From positions 124,001 to 188,000 of the forward strand of contig DATJYC010000051.1 in assembly GCA_035499735.1 (NCBI GenBank): 64,000 bases of DNA, in the 5' to 3' direction. This document shows positions 17,431-25,051 of the stretch, in pieces (within the stretch, counting starts at the first letter, position 1; the number at the start of each line of letters is the position of its first letter). The notes under the pieces were generated by a model that saw only the letters and a program-made list of their open reading frames with translations, did no database searches and was not told the DNA's origin. The stretch comes from VBDM01 sp035499735 (GTDB taxonomy: Bacteria > Pseudomonadota > Gammaproteobacteria > Burkholderiales > SG8-39). The translations under genes and the position numbers were made by a program.

Positions 17431-18440
17431 CCCTCCAAGGCCTGCTCCACGCTCAGGTCCTCGAGGTCGCGGCTCTCGGGGCGCAGCAGCTCGTGCGGAA
17501 CCTTCCAGGGGCGCCAGCGCTCGGGAGGCGAATCGCCGAAGAAGCACAGGATGGGCTTGCCAAGGGCCGCCGCGAGATGCATCGCGCCTCCATCGACGCA
17601 TATCACGCGGTCACACAGGGATAGGGCGGCGATCAGACGCGGAAGCGAGAGGGTCGGCACGAGAAGCAGGGCCGTTCCGTCGCAAGCCTGGACGACCGCG
17701 CGCGCCTTGGGGTCATCCCCGGGGTGTTTCGGGTTGTCCGGGTCGCCCGGCGCCCACATGAGCAGGAATCGCGCGGCGTGCCGCCGCGCGATCGCGCGGA
17801 TTAACGAGGCGAAGCGGTCCGCCGGCCATTGCTGGCGCTGCCTGCGAGCGCTGATGTGAACTCCGATGAGCTCGCCACCGCCTCCAAGGCTGGAGAGCGC
17901 CTGCTCGATATCGCGGCGCTCGCCGGCGTCGGGGAAAACCCGCGCAGGCGGCGGTGGCCCCTCGATGCCGAGCGCCTTCAACAGACCGAACACCCGCTCG
18001 ACCTCGTGCATCTTCGAGTCTGGATCGAACGGCAGCGCGATGTCCAGGCGGAAATGCGCCTCGCCGGGCTCCGTATACCCGAGGACATGCCGCGCGCCGA
18101 TCAGGCGCGCAAGGCGCAACGAGCGCGGTTCGAATGCTGCGGTAGCGAGTATCGCGTAGTCGAAGTCCTTTCTGCGCAGTGTCGCAATCAACCGAAGGCG
18201 ATCGGCATATACCGAGAAAATGGAGCGCTTCTCGCCGCGATGCTTCCCCTTCTCATAGGCGTGGACAGCATCCACTGCGGGATTGCCGGCGAGCACCGCC
18301 TCGTTGTAGGTATTCACGAGCGCTGCAATGTGCGCGCCCGGATAGCGCTCGCGCAGCGCGAAGATGAGCGGCGTGGTGCAGACCAGATCGCCGATGTTGT
18401 CGCGGCGAATCACCAGGAAACGTGGACGGCCCGTGTTCAC
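17382..18440 (-). CDS. glycosyltransferase family 9 (heptosyltransferase-like)
   Basis: 352 residues. It begins with FLVIRRDNIGDLVCTTPLIF, the GT9 N-terminal signature. The C-terminal half has LIGVHISARRQRQQWPADRF and RVICVDGGAMHLAAALGKPI, the D-GG-HLAAA donor site of ADP-heptose transferases, then CFFGDSPPERWRPW. Members add heptose to the LPS inner core. This one stands alone as a single minus-strand gene between two plus-strand genes, away from the other two GT9 genes at 34 and 40 kb. Start is GTG at 18440. Its last 49 bases overlap the end of the wbpM-like gene. Confidence 0.9.
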   Translation of the reverse strand: MNTGRPRFLVIRRDNIGDLVCTTPLIFALRERYPGAHIAALVNTYNEAVLAGNPAVDAVHAYEKGKHRGEKRSIFSVYADRLRLIATLRRKDFDYAILATAAFEPRSLRLARLIGARHVLGYTEPGEAHFRLDIALPFDPDSKMHEVERVFGLLKALGIEGPPPPARVFPDAGERRDIEQALSSLGGGGELIGVHISARRQRQQWPADRFASLIRAIARRHAARFLLMWAPGDPDNPKHPGDDPKARAVVQACDGTALLLVPTLSLPRLIAALSLCDRVICVDGGAMHLAAALGKPILCFFGDSPPERWRPWKVPHELLRPESRDLEDLSVEQALEGYERLARARESRSERA

Positions 18441-18574
18441 CCTCTGTGCGCCCCTCGTCTAGGACCTTAGTCCGGGAGCGGCGTGGCCGGCAGGCTGGTA
18501 TCCACAGCGCGCTGGCCATCTTTCGCCGGCACCTGCTAGAGTTGGCTTGACCGCACTCACCTCAAGGCCTCTGA

Positions 18575-19405
18575 ATGCGCAAGTATTTCAACGACGCTCA
18601 TCTCGCCAAGAAAGCGGGAAGAACCCGCTCGGAGCGCCTCGCGATCTTTTTCGACTTGGTGGCTCTGAGAATAATGCGCCGCTTCTCGAGAGCGGATAGG
18701 GAGGAATGCAGGGTTCAACTCCTAGGATACGAAGTTTGGGGATTTAGTTACGCCGCGCTCGATTTCCTATTTCGGGAGGTTTTCCTGGCGGGGGAATACT
18801 ATATTGAAACCCCAAACACCAGACCGGTAATCGTAGACTGCGGCGCGAACGTCGGCATGTCGGTCTTGTATTTCAAGCACCTTTTCCCAAACGCGCGAAT
18901 CCTCGCGTTCGAACCCAACCCGAACGCCTTCAGGATGCTGCAAAAGAACGTGGCGGCAAATGGGATCCGCGATGTCGAACTGCACAACATAGCTCTAAGT
19001 GATCGCGAAGGCGAGATCTCGTTCTTCATCTCATCGGACCCGGGAACACTGCTCGGCTCAACGCGCCGTGACCGTGGCGGCAATATCGAACTCAAGGCCA
19101 AGGCCGGTCGGCTTTCACAATATCTTCGAGACGAGCGGCAAGTAGACCTCGTCAAGATCGATGTCGAAGGTTCCGAGCTGAGCATCATAGATGAACTGAT
19201 TGAAGCTTCCAGCCTTGGCAAGGTCGATCAATACATCGTCGAGTATCACCACCGGATCAACAATGATCCCTCGAACTTGGGGGATTTTCTGAAGCGATTC
19301 GAAACGGCAGGGTACGACTATAACCTGAAGGCAGCTTACCGAAGGGCAGGGAGTTTCCAGGACGTGCTCCTTCATTTTTACAGGGATGGCCGTCCGCGAA
19401 AATAG
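18575..19405 (+). CDS. FkbM family methyltransferase
   Basis: 276 residues. Motif I is VIVDCGANVGMSVLYFKHLF, followed by ILAFEPNPNAFRMLQKNVAA, ELHNIALSDREGEISFF and VDLVKIDVEGSELSII. The DVEG block is the FkbM hallmark. It is a SAM-dependent O-methyltransferase family, usually acting on glycans or secondary metabolites. The coding sequence is visibly richer in A and T than its neighbours and uses more non-GC third positions, suggesting separate arrival. It is an orphan plus-strand gene between two minus-strand genes. The acceptor cannot be inferred. Confidence 0.85.
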   Translation: MRKYFNDAHLAKKAGRTRSERLAIFFDLVALRIMRRFSRADREECRVQLLGYEVWGFSYAALDFLFREVFLAGEYYIETPNTRPVIVDCGANVGMSVLYFKHLFPNARILAFEPNPNAFRMLQKNVAANGIRDVELHNIALSDREGEISFFISSDPGTLLGSTRRDRGGNIELKAKAGRLSQYLRDERQVDLVKIDVEGSELSIIDELIEASSLGKVDQYIVEYHHRINNDPSNLGDFLKRFETAGYDYNLKAAYRRAGSFQDVLLHFYRDGRPRK

Positions 19406-19460
19406 CGCCATAGGGGCGTTGGAGACTTTCTCCGGTCGCGCGACCAGCGTTGGGAAGGCC

Positions 19461-20486
19461 CTAGGAGAAGGCGATTCTGAGGAACATCGCCATCCCAAGG
19501 AGATGGGCAAGGACGTGGTAGCGGAATACACGCCAGTACTGCGACAGGCCGCACGCATTAGACCACAAGAGGCGAAAGAAGCGTTCCCGAAGAATCCGCT
19601 TCAGATAGTGCTCTCTCTGCACCGGATCGGGCAGGCGGCGGATCTGCCGGACGACGAGGCAGCCGCCGTTGACGAATTCCCTGCGTATCAGCTTCCGGGT
19701 GAGAGGTTGCAGGGTCTCCCTCGTGGCGATTTCAGACAGGGCGCGCGCGTTATGTAGCGTCGCCTCGACGGTCTTGTGGCGGCGCAGCTTTCCATCGGAT
19801 GCGAAAGCCGGCGGGGGTACCACGTAAGTTTGCTTCTTGCGATACCAGTAAAGTGGCCGCGGGATGTAATGGAAGCGCTTGGCGGCTAGTAGCGTCTCCG
19901 TCACCCAGACAACGTCCTCGTGAGGGTCAGCGCGGGGAAAAGTGAAGCCGTGACGATCGATGAACGAGCGGCGGTACACGTGCATCCAGCAATAGTGCGG
20001 CAGGTACCTCGCGAGCCAGCGCTGCTGGAACCATGCTTCGCCGGAGATCACACCCGTGTCGGCGACGTCGATGTATACCAGCTTGTCGGGCTTGCGTCCT
20101 TCGTAAAAATTCCAAGCGTTCCCCATGGCGATATCGAGCTGCTCGTCCTCGGCGAGGCCGACCAGGGTCGAGTACATGGCTGGGTCGAGCCAATCGTCCA
20201 CGTCCAGAAACGCGAGGTAGCGTCCGGTTGCATTGCGCATGCCGACGTTGCGGGCGACTGCTTGTCCCTGATTCTCCTGGCGTACCACCCGCAGCCCCGC
20301 GAGCGCGGTCCCGAGCCGCGCGATCATTTCCGATGATCCGTCGGTGGACCCGTCATCGACGATGATCACCTCGTCGGGAACCCGCCGCTGCTTCATCAGA
20401 GTCTCGATGAGCTGGGGAAGATACTCGGTACCGTTGAAGACCGGGATGACAACCGACAGCAGCGGGCACAAAGCATCGTCTGCCAT
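19461..20486 (-). CDS. glycosyltransferase family 2
   Basis: 341 residues. GT2 core: LSVVIPVFNGTEYLPQLIET, EVIIVDDGSTDGSSEMIA, GQAVARNVGMRNATGRYLAF, then LDVDDWLD, and a C-terminal half with REFVNGGCLVVRQIRRLPDP. The open frame reaches 20921 but would overlap the neighbouring GT4 gene by over 400 bases; the ATG at 20486 leaves a 7-base gap. A broken paralogue lies at 22072-22439, and both share the N-terminal half, the FVNGGC region and the bases just upstream of the start codon, so they are copies of one ancestor. Donor and acceptor unknown. Confidence 0.9.
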   Translation of the reverse strand: MADDALCPLLSVVIPVFNGTEYLPQLIETLMKQRRVPDEVIIVDDGSTDGSSEMIARLGTALAGLRVVRQENQGQAVARNVGMRNATGRYLAFLDVDDWLDPAMYSTLVGLAEDEQLDIAMGNAWNFYEGRKPDKLVYIDVADTGVISGEAWFQQRWLARYLPHYCWMHVYRRSFIDRHGFTFPRADPHEDVVWVTETLLAAKRFHYIPRPLYWYRKKQTYVVPPPAFASDGKLRRHKTVEATLHNARALSEIATRETLQPLTRKLIRREFVNGGCLVVRQIRRLPDPVQREHYLKRILRERFFRLLWSNACGLSQYWRVFRYHVLAHLLGMAMFLRIAFS

Positions 20487-20493
20487 GCGTGCA

Positions 20494-21618
20494 TTATCCC
20501 CCAGGCTGCTCGAGCAACGGCCGCACCACTCGGGCCAGCCGCTCGCCGCGCGCGGCCCAAGTGTAGCTGCGCGCCTTCTCCCTGAGGCGCGCGCCCATGC
20601 CCAGGGCGCGCTCGGGATCCTCGGCCAGGCTCCGGATCGCGTTCGCCAGTCCCGCCGGATCGCCGGGTGGGCACCACGCGGCTTCGTCCGGTTCGAGCAC
20701 CTCGCGCAGGGAAGGAAGATCGCTCGCGACCACGGCGCAGCCCGCCGCCATGTACTCGAAGAGCTTGATCGGCGAGGTGAACGCGCTGTCGGGGTCGGCG
20801 CGATTCGGGAGCACAGCGATGCAGGCCCGGGCGAGCTCCGAAGCCACGCTTCCGTGCGGGATATGGCCGGCGAAATCGAGCGTCGCGCCCCCGCTGCCCG
20901 CCCGTGCACGAAGCTCTGCAATGCGCTCTTCGCTGCCGCCGATCAATCGGACGCGAAAACCGGGGAGCAAGCGCGCCGCGTCGACAAGATCGTTCACGCC
21001 CTTCCAGCCGAAGAAGCTTCCCGCATAGACTATGCGCTCCGCGGCGTGCGCCCAGTCCTTCGCCCGGATCGATTCTGGGTATTCGACCCCGTTCGGAATG
21101 ATCTCGATCGGCGCGGCAATCCCGTAAAGCGTGCGGAGACGCGCTGCCGTAGCGTTCGAATTCGCGACGAGCGCCGCCGCCCTTATGACGACGGCGCGCT
21201 CTCGCCGCTCGGTTTCCGCGCGTCGACGCGGTGGAGCTGTATCGGCAAACACTTCGTGGGCCTCGTACACCAGCCTCAAGTCCGGGAGGCGCCCGAGCAA
21301 CAGCTCCGAGGCCTTTAAGTGTCGCGCCATCACCGCGCCGATCTCCCTCGTGTCGATGCACTTTGCCAGCCGCGCGGCAAAGAACTGGTTGGAGTGCATG
21401 CGAGCGAACGGCCAGGGCAGGCTGCGAGACACCGGCAGGAGCCGCACGTTGCCCGGCCTGGCGACGGAATACGCGGCGAAGGGATCACCGGAAGAAGGCA
21501 CATGCGCCAGCGTCACGTCGATGCCCTGCGCCGCCAGCGCCGCCACGGTGTGAACGGTCTGGATGCCCCGCGCCCGCTCGAGCGGCAGCGGCTCCGGGAA
21601 CACGTAGAGCAGCTTCAC
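20494..21618 (-). CDS. glycosyltransferase family 4
   Basis: 374 residues, GT-B fold. N-terminal acceptor domain begins VKLLYVFPEPLPLERARGIQ. The C-terminal donor domain has RIVYAGSFFGWKGVNDLVDA, LDFAGHIPHGSVASELARAC and LFEYMAAGCAVVASDLPSLR, the E-x7-E type retaining transferase motif. Start is GTG at 21618, separated from the truncated methyltransferase remnant by a single base. It and the following GT2 gene form a two-gene unit. The sugar is unknown. Confidence 0.9.
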   Translation of the reverse strand: MKLLYVFPEPLPLERARGIQTVHTVAALAAQGIDVTLAHVPSSGDPFAAYSVARPGNVRLLPVSRSLPWPFARMHSNQFFAARLAKCIDTREIGAVMARHLKASELLLGRLPDLRLVYEAHEVFADTAPPRRRAETERRERAVVIRAAALVANSNATAARLRTLYGIAAPIEIIPNGVEYPESIRAKDWAHAAERIVYAGSFFGWKGVNDLVDAARLLPGFRVRLIGGSEERIAELRARAGSGGATLDFAGHIPHGSVASELARACIAVLPNRADPDSAFTSPIKLFEYMAAGCAVVASDLPSLREVLEPDEAAWCPPGDPAGLANAIRSLAEDPERALGMGARLREKARSYTWAARGERLARVVRPLLEQPGG

Positions 21619-21619
21619 G

Positions 21620-22075
21620 TCAGTGCCGTGGGGCCGCCCGCTTGCGCGCCGTCACGTAGTACTGGACTGCGGTGAAATCGCGGATACGCTTTGCGAGCGG
21701 CCCGAAAAGCCTGGACCACCAACGCTCCCGTCCCTCGCGCTCGATGCGTAGGATTTCAAAACGGGCATTGCGGAACAGGTCCTCGATGCTGCCGCGGGTG
21801 AAAAAACGCAGGTGAGTGTGGTCAAGAATGCCGCCAGGCTCGTAACGCCAGTCGGCGAAGAGCAGCTTCTTGATGATCTTGTAGTGCGCGATATTGGGGA
21901 TGCTCGCCACCACCGTCCCGCTGTCCTTGAGACAATCACACAGCCGAAACAGCGCCGCCCACGGGTCGCGGAGGTGCTCGAGCACGTCGGCCACGATGAG
22001 AGTGTCGAACTGGCCGATCCAGGCGTCGAGCGGCATCGACTCGACGTCTCCGATCTGCACCGCGTCCAGCCGCAG
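21620..22075 (-). pseudogene. methyltransferase remnant lacking its N-terminal half
   Basis: The translated segment from LDAVQIGDVESMPLD onward matches the second half of a class I methyltransferase: FDTLIVADVLEHLRDPWAAL, SGTVVASIPNIAHYKIIKKL, WRYEPGGILDHTHLRFFTRG. The first half, which should contain the glycine-rich SAM-binding motif I, is absent. An in-frame ATG further upstream (reading to 22204) would give a 194-residue product, but its first part is out-of-frame GT2 sequence, so the junction is a deletion scar. A working enzyme is unlikely. It sits one base upstream of the GT4 gene. Confidence 0.8.
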
Positions 22076-22439
22076 TGGGTTCTCTGCGAAGGGTCCGAAA
22101 GCCCGCGAATCTGCTTGATTACGTGCATCCACCGTTGACGAAATCTCGCGCATGGCGCACCCCCACGTTGCGTGCGACTGCCTGCCCCCGATTCTTCTGT
22201 CCAATCACGCGCAGTCCGTCGAGCCCGGCGCCGAGCCACGCGATCATCGCCGCCGAGCTGTTCGTGGACCCGTCATCGACGAAGGTCACCTCGTCGGAAA
22301 CCCGCTGCTGCGCCAGCAGGCTGGCGATGAGATCCGAAAGATAGAGTGCTCCGTTGTAGACAGGGATGACTACCGAAAGCACGGGGTCGGGAGCACCTTC
22401 TGCCTCGCCCTTGGGCTCACTAGGGGATTGCTGCGCCAT
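22072..22439 (-). pseudogene. GT2 glycosyltransferase remnant with internal deletion and frameshift
   Basis: It begins as a normal GT2 gene: MAQQSPSEPKGEAEGAPD, LSVVIPVYNGALYLSDLIAS, EVTFVDDGSTNSSAAMIA, RGQAVARNVGVRHA. It then jumps directly to RDFVNGGC, which in the intact paralogue (19461-20486) lies about 185 residues later. After FVNGGC one base is missing, so the reading frame stops; in the shifted frame the homology continues as VIKQIRGLSDPSQRTH, matching VVRQIRRLPDPVQREH in the intact copy. The remnant then fuses into the methyltransferase remnant. The bases just before both ATGs are also alike. It is a dead duplicate. Confidence 0.85.
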
Positions 22440-22504
22440 GCGCCTATTATCTCCCAAGGGCATCACCCGCAGCAGGAGAAGTCCCGCCGGGAATCTAGAA
22501 CCTT

Positions 22505-23365
22505 CTAGACTCTTACCACTCCCAAGCCGATAGATCTTTCATAATCGTCGAATCGGTTGACAGTAATCGCGAGATTCGGATTTGACTCGCACGCAATTCC
22601 GTGCAAGTCATGCGACTCGAGAAAGCTTACGAAAGCCTTGTTCCAGAGCACGTCATCGGAGACGATGATGCCACCCTCGGGAAGGAGGGCACGAGCGACA
22701 TTCAGCTCGTAGAGCATATGGGTGCGGGTATGCAACGAGTCGTGGATGAATATATCGGCTCGATTCTCAATCAGCACATTCGGCAAGAATTCTTTGGCGT
22801 CGCCACAAACATATTCCCATCGGTCCTTGTAACTATCAGGGATCAAGCAGCCGATCTCAGCCGGTCTCAGAGTGGCGTCCATCGTCCGCTCACCCCTCAC
22901 GGCCGGGAGATTTATCGAGATGAGCTTTCCGCTTCTGTTCCGGTTCAGCGCTGCCAGGATGAGGGACGTCGACTCACCATGGGCCGTGCCGGTCTCGACG
23001 ACGACCGAAGGTTTCAATTCACGAATCAATCCATAGTACGTCGCGAGATTGCCAACCTTTCGCGCTGCGACATGCTCGTCGAATGCCCCCCCGATAAAAT
23101 GAGCTTCCACGGCCGTCCGGAAGCTTTCCCTCAGCAGCCGGTCCCCAAGAATCTCGTTTCGATACTCATCGATCGATTGGAGAGGGCTGCGTCGGGCGAC
23201 CAGCTCCATTGCCGCCTCAAGATAGTTACGCCGCGGCAGCATGACAAAATTGGGATAGTAGTACCTCTGCAACTTGGAAAGGATCCCGAGAGTTCGATTT
23301 TTTCGCCTCAATAGGGAAATGAGACGAACGTAACCGGTCTTGAAATCCGAGCTTTGATTCTCCAA
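22505..23365 (-). CDS. class I SAM-dependent methyltransferase (Methyltransf_24-like)
   Basis: 286 residues. Motif I is VVVETGTAHGESTSLILAAL; then GKLISINLPAVRG, WEYVCGDAKEFLPNVL, ADIFIHDSLHTRTHMLYELN and LPEGGIIVSDDVLWNKAFVS. This is the cephalosporin hydroxylase/Methyltransf_24-like arrangement, common in sugar-modification loci. The start appears to be TTG at 23365, preceded by a purine-rich AGGGGAGGG. The gene is markedly more AT-rich than the rest of the locus and sits between broken genes, pointing to recent acquisition. It looks intact. Substrate unknown. Confidence 0.78.
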   Translation of the reverse strand: MENQSSDFKTGYVRLISLLRRKNRTLGILSKLQRYYYPNFVMLPRRNYLEAAMELVARRSPLQSIDEYRNEILGDRLLRESFRTAVEAHFIGGAFDEHVAARKVGNLATYYGLIRELKPSVVVETGTAHGESTSLILAALNRNRSGKLISINLPAVRGERTMDATLRPAEIGCLIPDSYKDRWEYVCGDAKEFLPNVLIENRADIFIHDSLHTRTHMLYELNVARALLPEGGIIVSDDVLWNKAFVSFLESHDLHGIACESNPNLAITVNRFDDYERSIGLGVVRV

Positions 23366-23377
23366 GATGCCCTCCCC

Positions 23378-23610
23378 TCAGTTCAAGTGGAGCGACCAGT
23401 CCACCACCGCCAGGAGGCCTGAGCCCCGGCGTGAAACGTAAAGCGTCTCGTACCGAAGCCGCTGCAGCAGTTCCTTTCAACGTCCGAATGGGTCGCCGCC
23501 CATGGCAGCGCGTAGACGCCGATGTTTGCGCCGACGTCGATCACCCGCGTGCCGGGAATGATGAGATCCGGTGGGGCGAAGTAATCCGAGGCAGGGCTGC
23601 GGCTCAGCGC
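23378..23610 (-). pseudogene. FkbM-type methyltransferase remnant
   Basis: In one frame the minus strand reads SDYFAPPDLIIPG and RVIDVGANIGVYALPWAATH, the N-terminal region and SAM-binding motif I of an FkbM methyltransferase (motif at about 23508-23548). The expected continuation (FEPN, DVEG) is missing. A few codons later another frame reads KELLQRLRYETLYVSRRGSG, LLAVVDWSLHLN and a stop, which looks like the C-terminal end of a protein of this family. So the middle has been deleted and the frame broken. The assignment rests on motif I. Confidence 0.65.
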
Positions 23611-23640
23611 CCCTTGGCTCTTGCGCGGCGCAACCGGTAA

Positions 23641-24019
23641 TCACCCCAGGAAGGCGGCTAGGCCGGAAACCAACGGCGCGATCAAGGCGAGTACCGGATT
23701 TCTGTCGCCCTTCGCCCTCATGTCCCCCAGGGACCTCGACGCTTCCAAGAGCACGGCATCGGGATATCGCAGCAGGCGATAGGCGGAGAGATAGTCTTCG
23801 GGCCCCGGCTTGACGCGGTGCGGAGTTGCGGCGAGCACGTCGACGATCTTCTGCGCGCGATGACGGCAGCACTCCGACAGCCAGATGGTCGGCGCCCGAG
23901 TGCACCCAATCCGACATGACGCGCAGCTCGCAGCCCGCTTCCCGCAGCGATTCGATCAGATCGAGAGCAGTGGCGGGAGGGCGGGTTGAGCTAACCACCA
24001 GGATGAGCTTGACGTCCAC
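23641..24019 (-). pseudogene. frameshifted short gene, unrecognised
   Basis: The ATG at 24019 begins MDVKLILVVSSTRPPATALD and LIESLREAGCELRVMSDWVH, sensible protein that ends in SGADHL. One extra base near 23882 then throws the frame into arginine-rich nonsense. In the neighbouring frame sensible sequence resumes: LSECCRHRAQKIVDVLAATP, HRVKPGPEDYLSAYRLLRYP, DAVLLEASRSLGDM, ending in LVSGLAAFLG and a stop at 23641. Repaired, it would be about 125 residues. I do not recognise the family; the start resembles the first strand and helix of a GT-B domain but this is weak. A sequencing or assembly error is possible. Confidence 0.55.
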
Positions 24020-24041
24020 GACGGCCCTTTCGGAAGGAATG

Positions 24042-24971
24042 CTACAAGATGGACCGGAAATACGCGATCGTCCGCTTCAATCCCTCCTCCAGCGCCACCG
24101 TCGGCGCCCACCCGAGCGAGGAACGTGCCAGCGAGATGTCCGGCTGGCGCTGCCGCGGATCGTCCGAAGGCAAGGGCCGGAACACCAGCTTCGAGCGGCT
24201 TCCCGTCAACTTGAGGGTGAGCTCCGCGAGCTCGCGAATGGTGAACTCGACCGGGTTGCCCAGGTTGATGGGACCGGTCAGATCGGACGGCGAGTCCATG
24301 AGCTTCAGTAGCCCGTCGACCAGGTCGTCGATATAGCAGAACGAGCGCGTCTGCGTCCCGTCGCCGTAGAGAGTCACGTCCTGCCCGCGCAACGCCTGGA
24401 CGATGAAGTTGCTCACCACGCGCCCATCGTCGGGAAGCATCCGGGGCCCATAGGTGTTGAAAATCCGCGCAACCTTGACCTCCAGCTTGTGCTGGCGGTA
24501 GTAGTCGAAGAACAGCGTCTCGGCGCAGCGCTTGCCCTCGTCGTAACACGCGCGCGGGCCGATGGGATTGACGCGCCCCCAATACGCCTCCGTCTGAGGA
24601 TGCACCTCGGGGTCGCCGTAGACTTCGCTGGTCGAGGCGTGCAATATTCGCGCCTTGACCCGCTTCGCCAGGCCGAGCATGTTGATCGCTCCGTGCACGC
24701 TAGTCTTGGTGGTCTGCACCGGGTCGAACTGATAGTGAATCGGCGATGCCGGGCAGGCGAGATTGAAGATGCGGTCGACCTCGACGTAGAGCGGGAACGT
24801 GACGTCGTGGCGCATCACTTCGAACAGGGGATTACGCAGCAGGTGAGCGATATTCCCCTTGCTGCCGGTAAAGTAGTTGTCGACGCACAGGACGTCGTGG
24901 CCGCCGTCCAGGAGTTTCTCGCAGAGATGCGAGCCGATGAATCCCGCGCCGCCTGTGACCAGAATCTTCAT
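24042..24971 (-). CDS. uxs: UDP-glucuronate decarboxylase (UDP-xylose synthase)
   Basis: 309 residues. GGAGFIGS at 7-14 binds NAD. RHDVTFPLYVEVDRIFNLAC, then PASPIHYQFDPVQTTKTSVH and GAINMLGLAKRV are the characteristic UXS blocks. STSEVYGDPEVHPQ (Thr/Ser/Glu at 114-116) and YDEGKR (Tyr143, Lys147) are catalytic. The reaction oxidises UDP-glucuronic acid at C4, decarboxylates it and reduces it to UDP-xylose. No UDP-glucose dehydrogenase is in the window, so UDP-glucuronate must come from elsewhere. The gene stands beside the remnant cluster on the same strand. Confidence 0.95.
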   Translation of the reverse strand: MKILVTGGAGFIGSHLCEKLLDGGHDVLCVDNYFTGSKGNIAHLLRNPLFEVMRHDVTFPLYVEVDRIFNLACPASPIHYQFDPVQTTKTSVHGAINMLGLAKRVKARILHASTSEVYGDPEVHPQTEAYWGRVNPIGPRACYDEGKRCAETLFFDYYRQHKLEVKVARIFNTYGPRMLPDDGRVVSNFIVQALRGQDVTLYGDGTQTRSFCYIDDLVDGLLKLMDSPSDLTGPINLGNPVEFTIRELAELTLKLTGSRSKLVFRPLPSDDPRQRQPDISLARSSLGWAPTVALEEGLKRTIAYFRSIL

Positions 24972-25051
24972 CCAGCCCGCCCTGAACTCCTTGTCTGAAC
25001 CGCTGCAATCTTATATGGAAATGCGGCTATACTGAACACGCGCAGAAAAAG

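Noticed and set aside
23430..23480. Possible tRNA or small RNA in the remnant area
   Set aside because: No cloverleaf or conserved loop could be assembled; the sequence is explained by the FkbM tail.
23477..24019. 180-residue protein read as one intact gene
   Set aside because: Only the first about 46 residues are sensible. After a one-base shift the frame becomes arginine-rich debris running through another remnant. Described as two broken genes instead.
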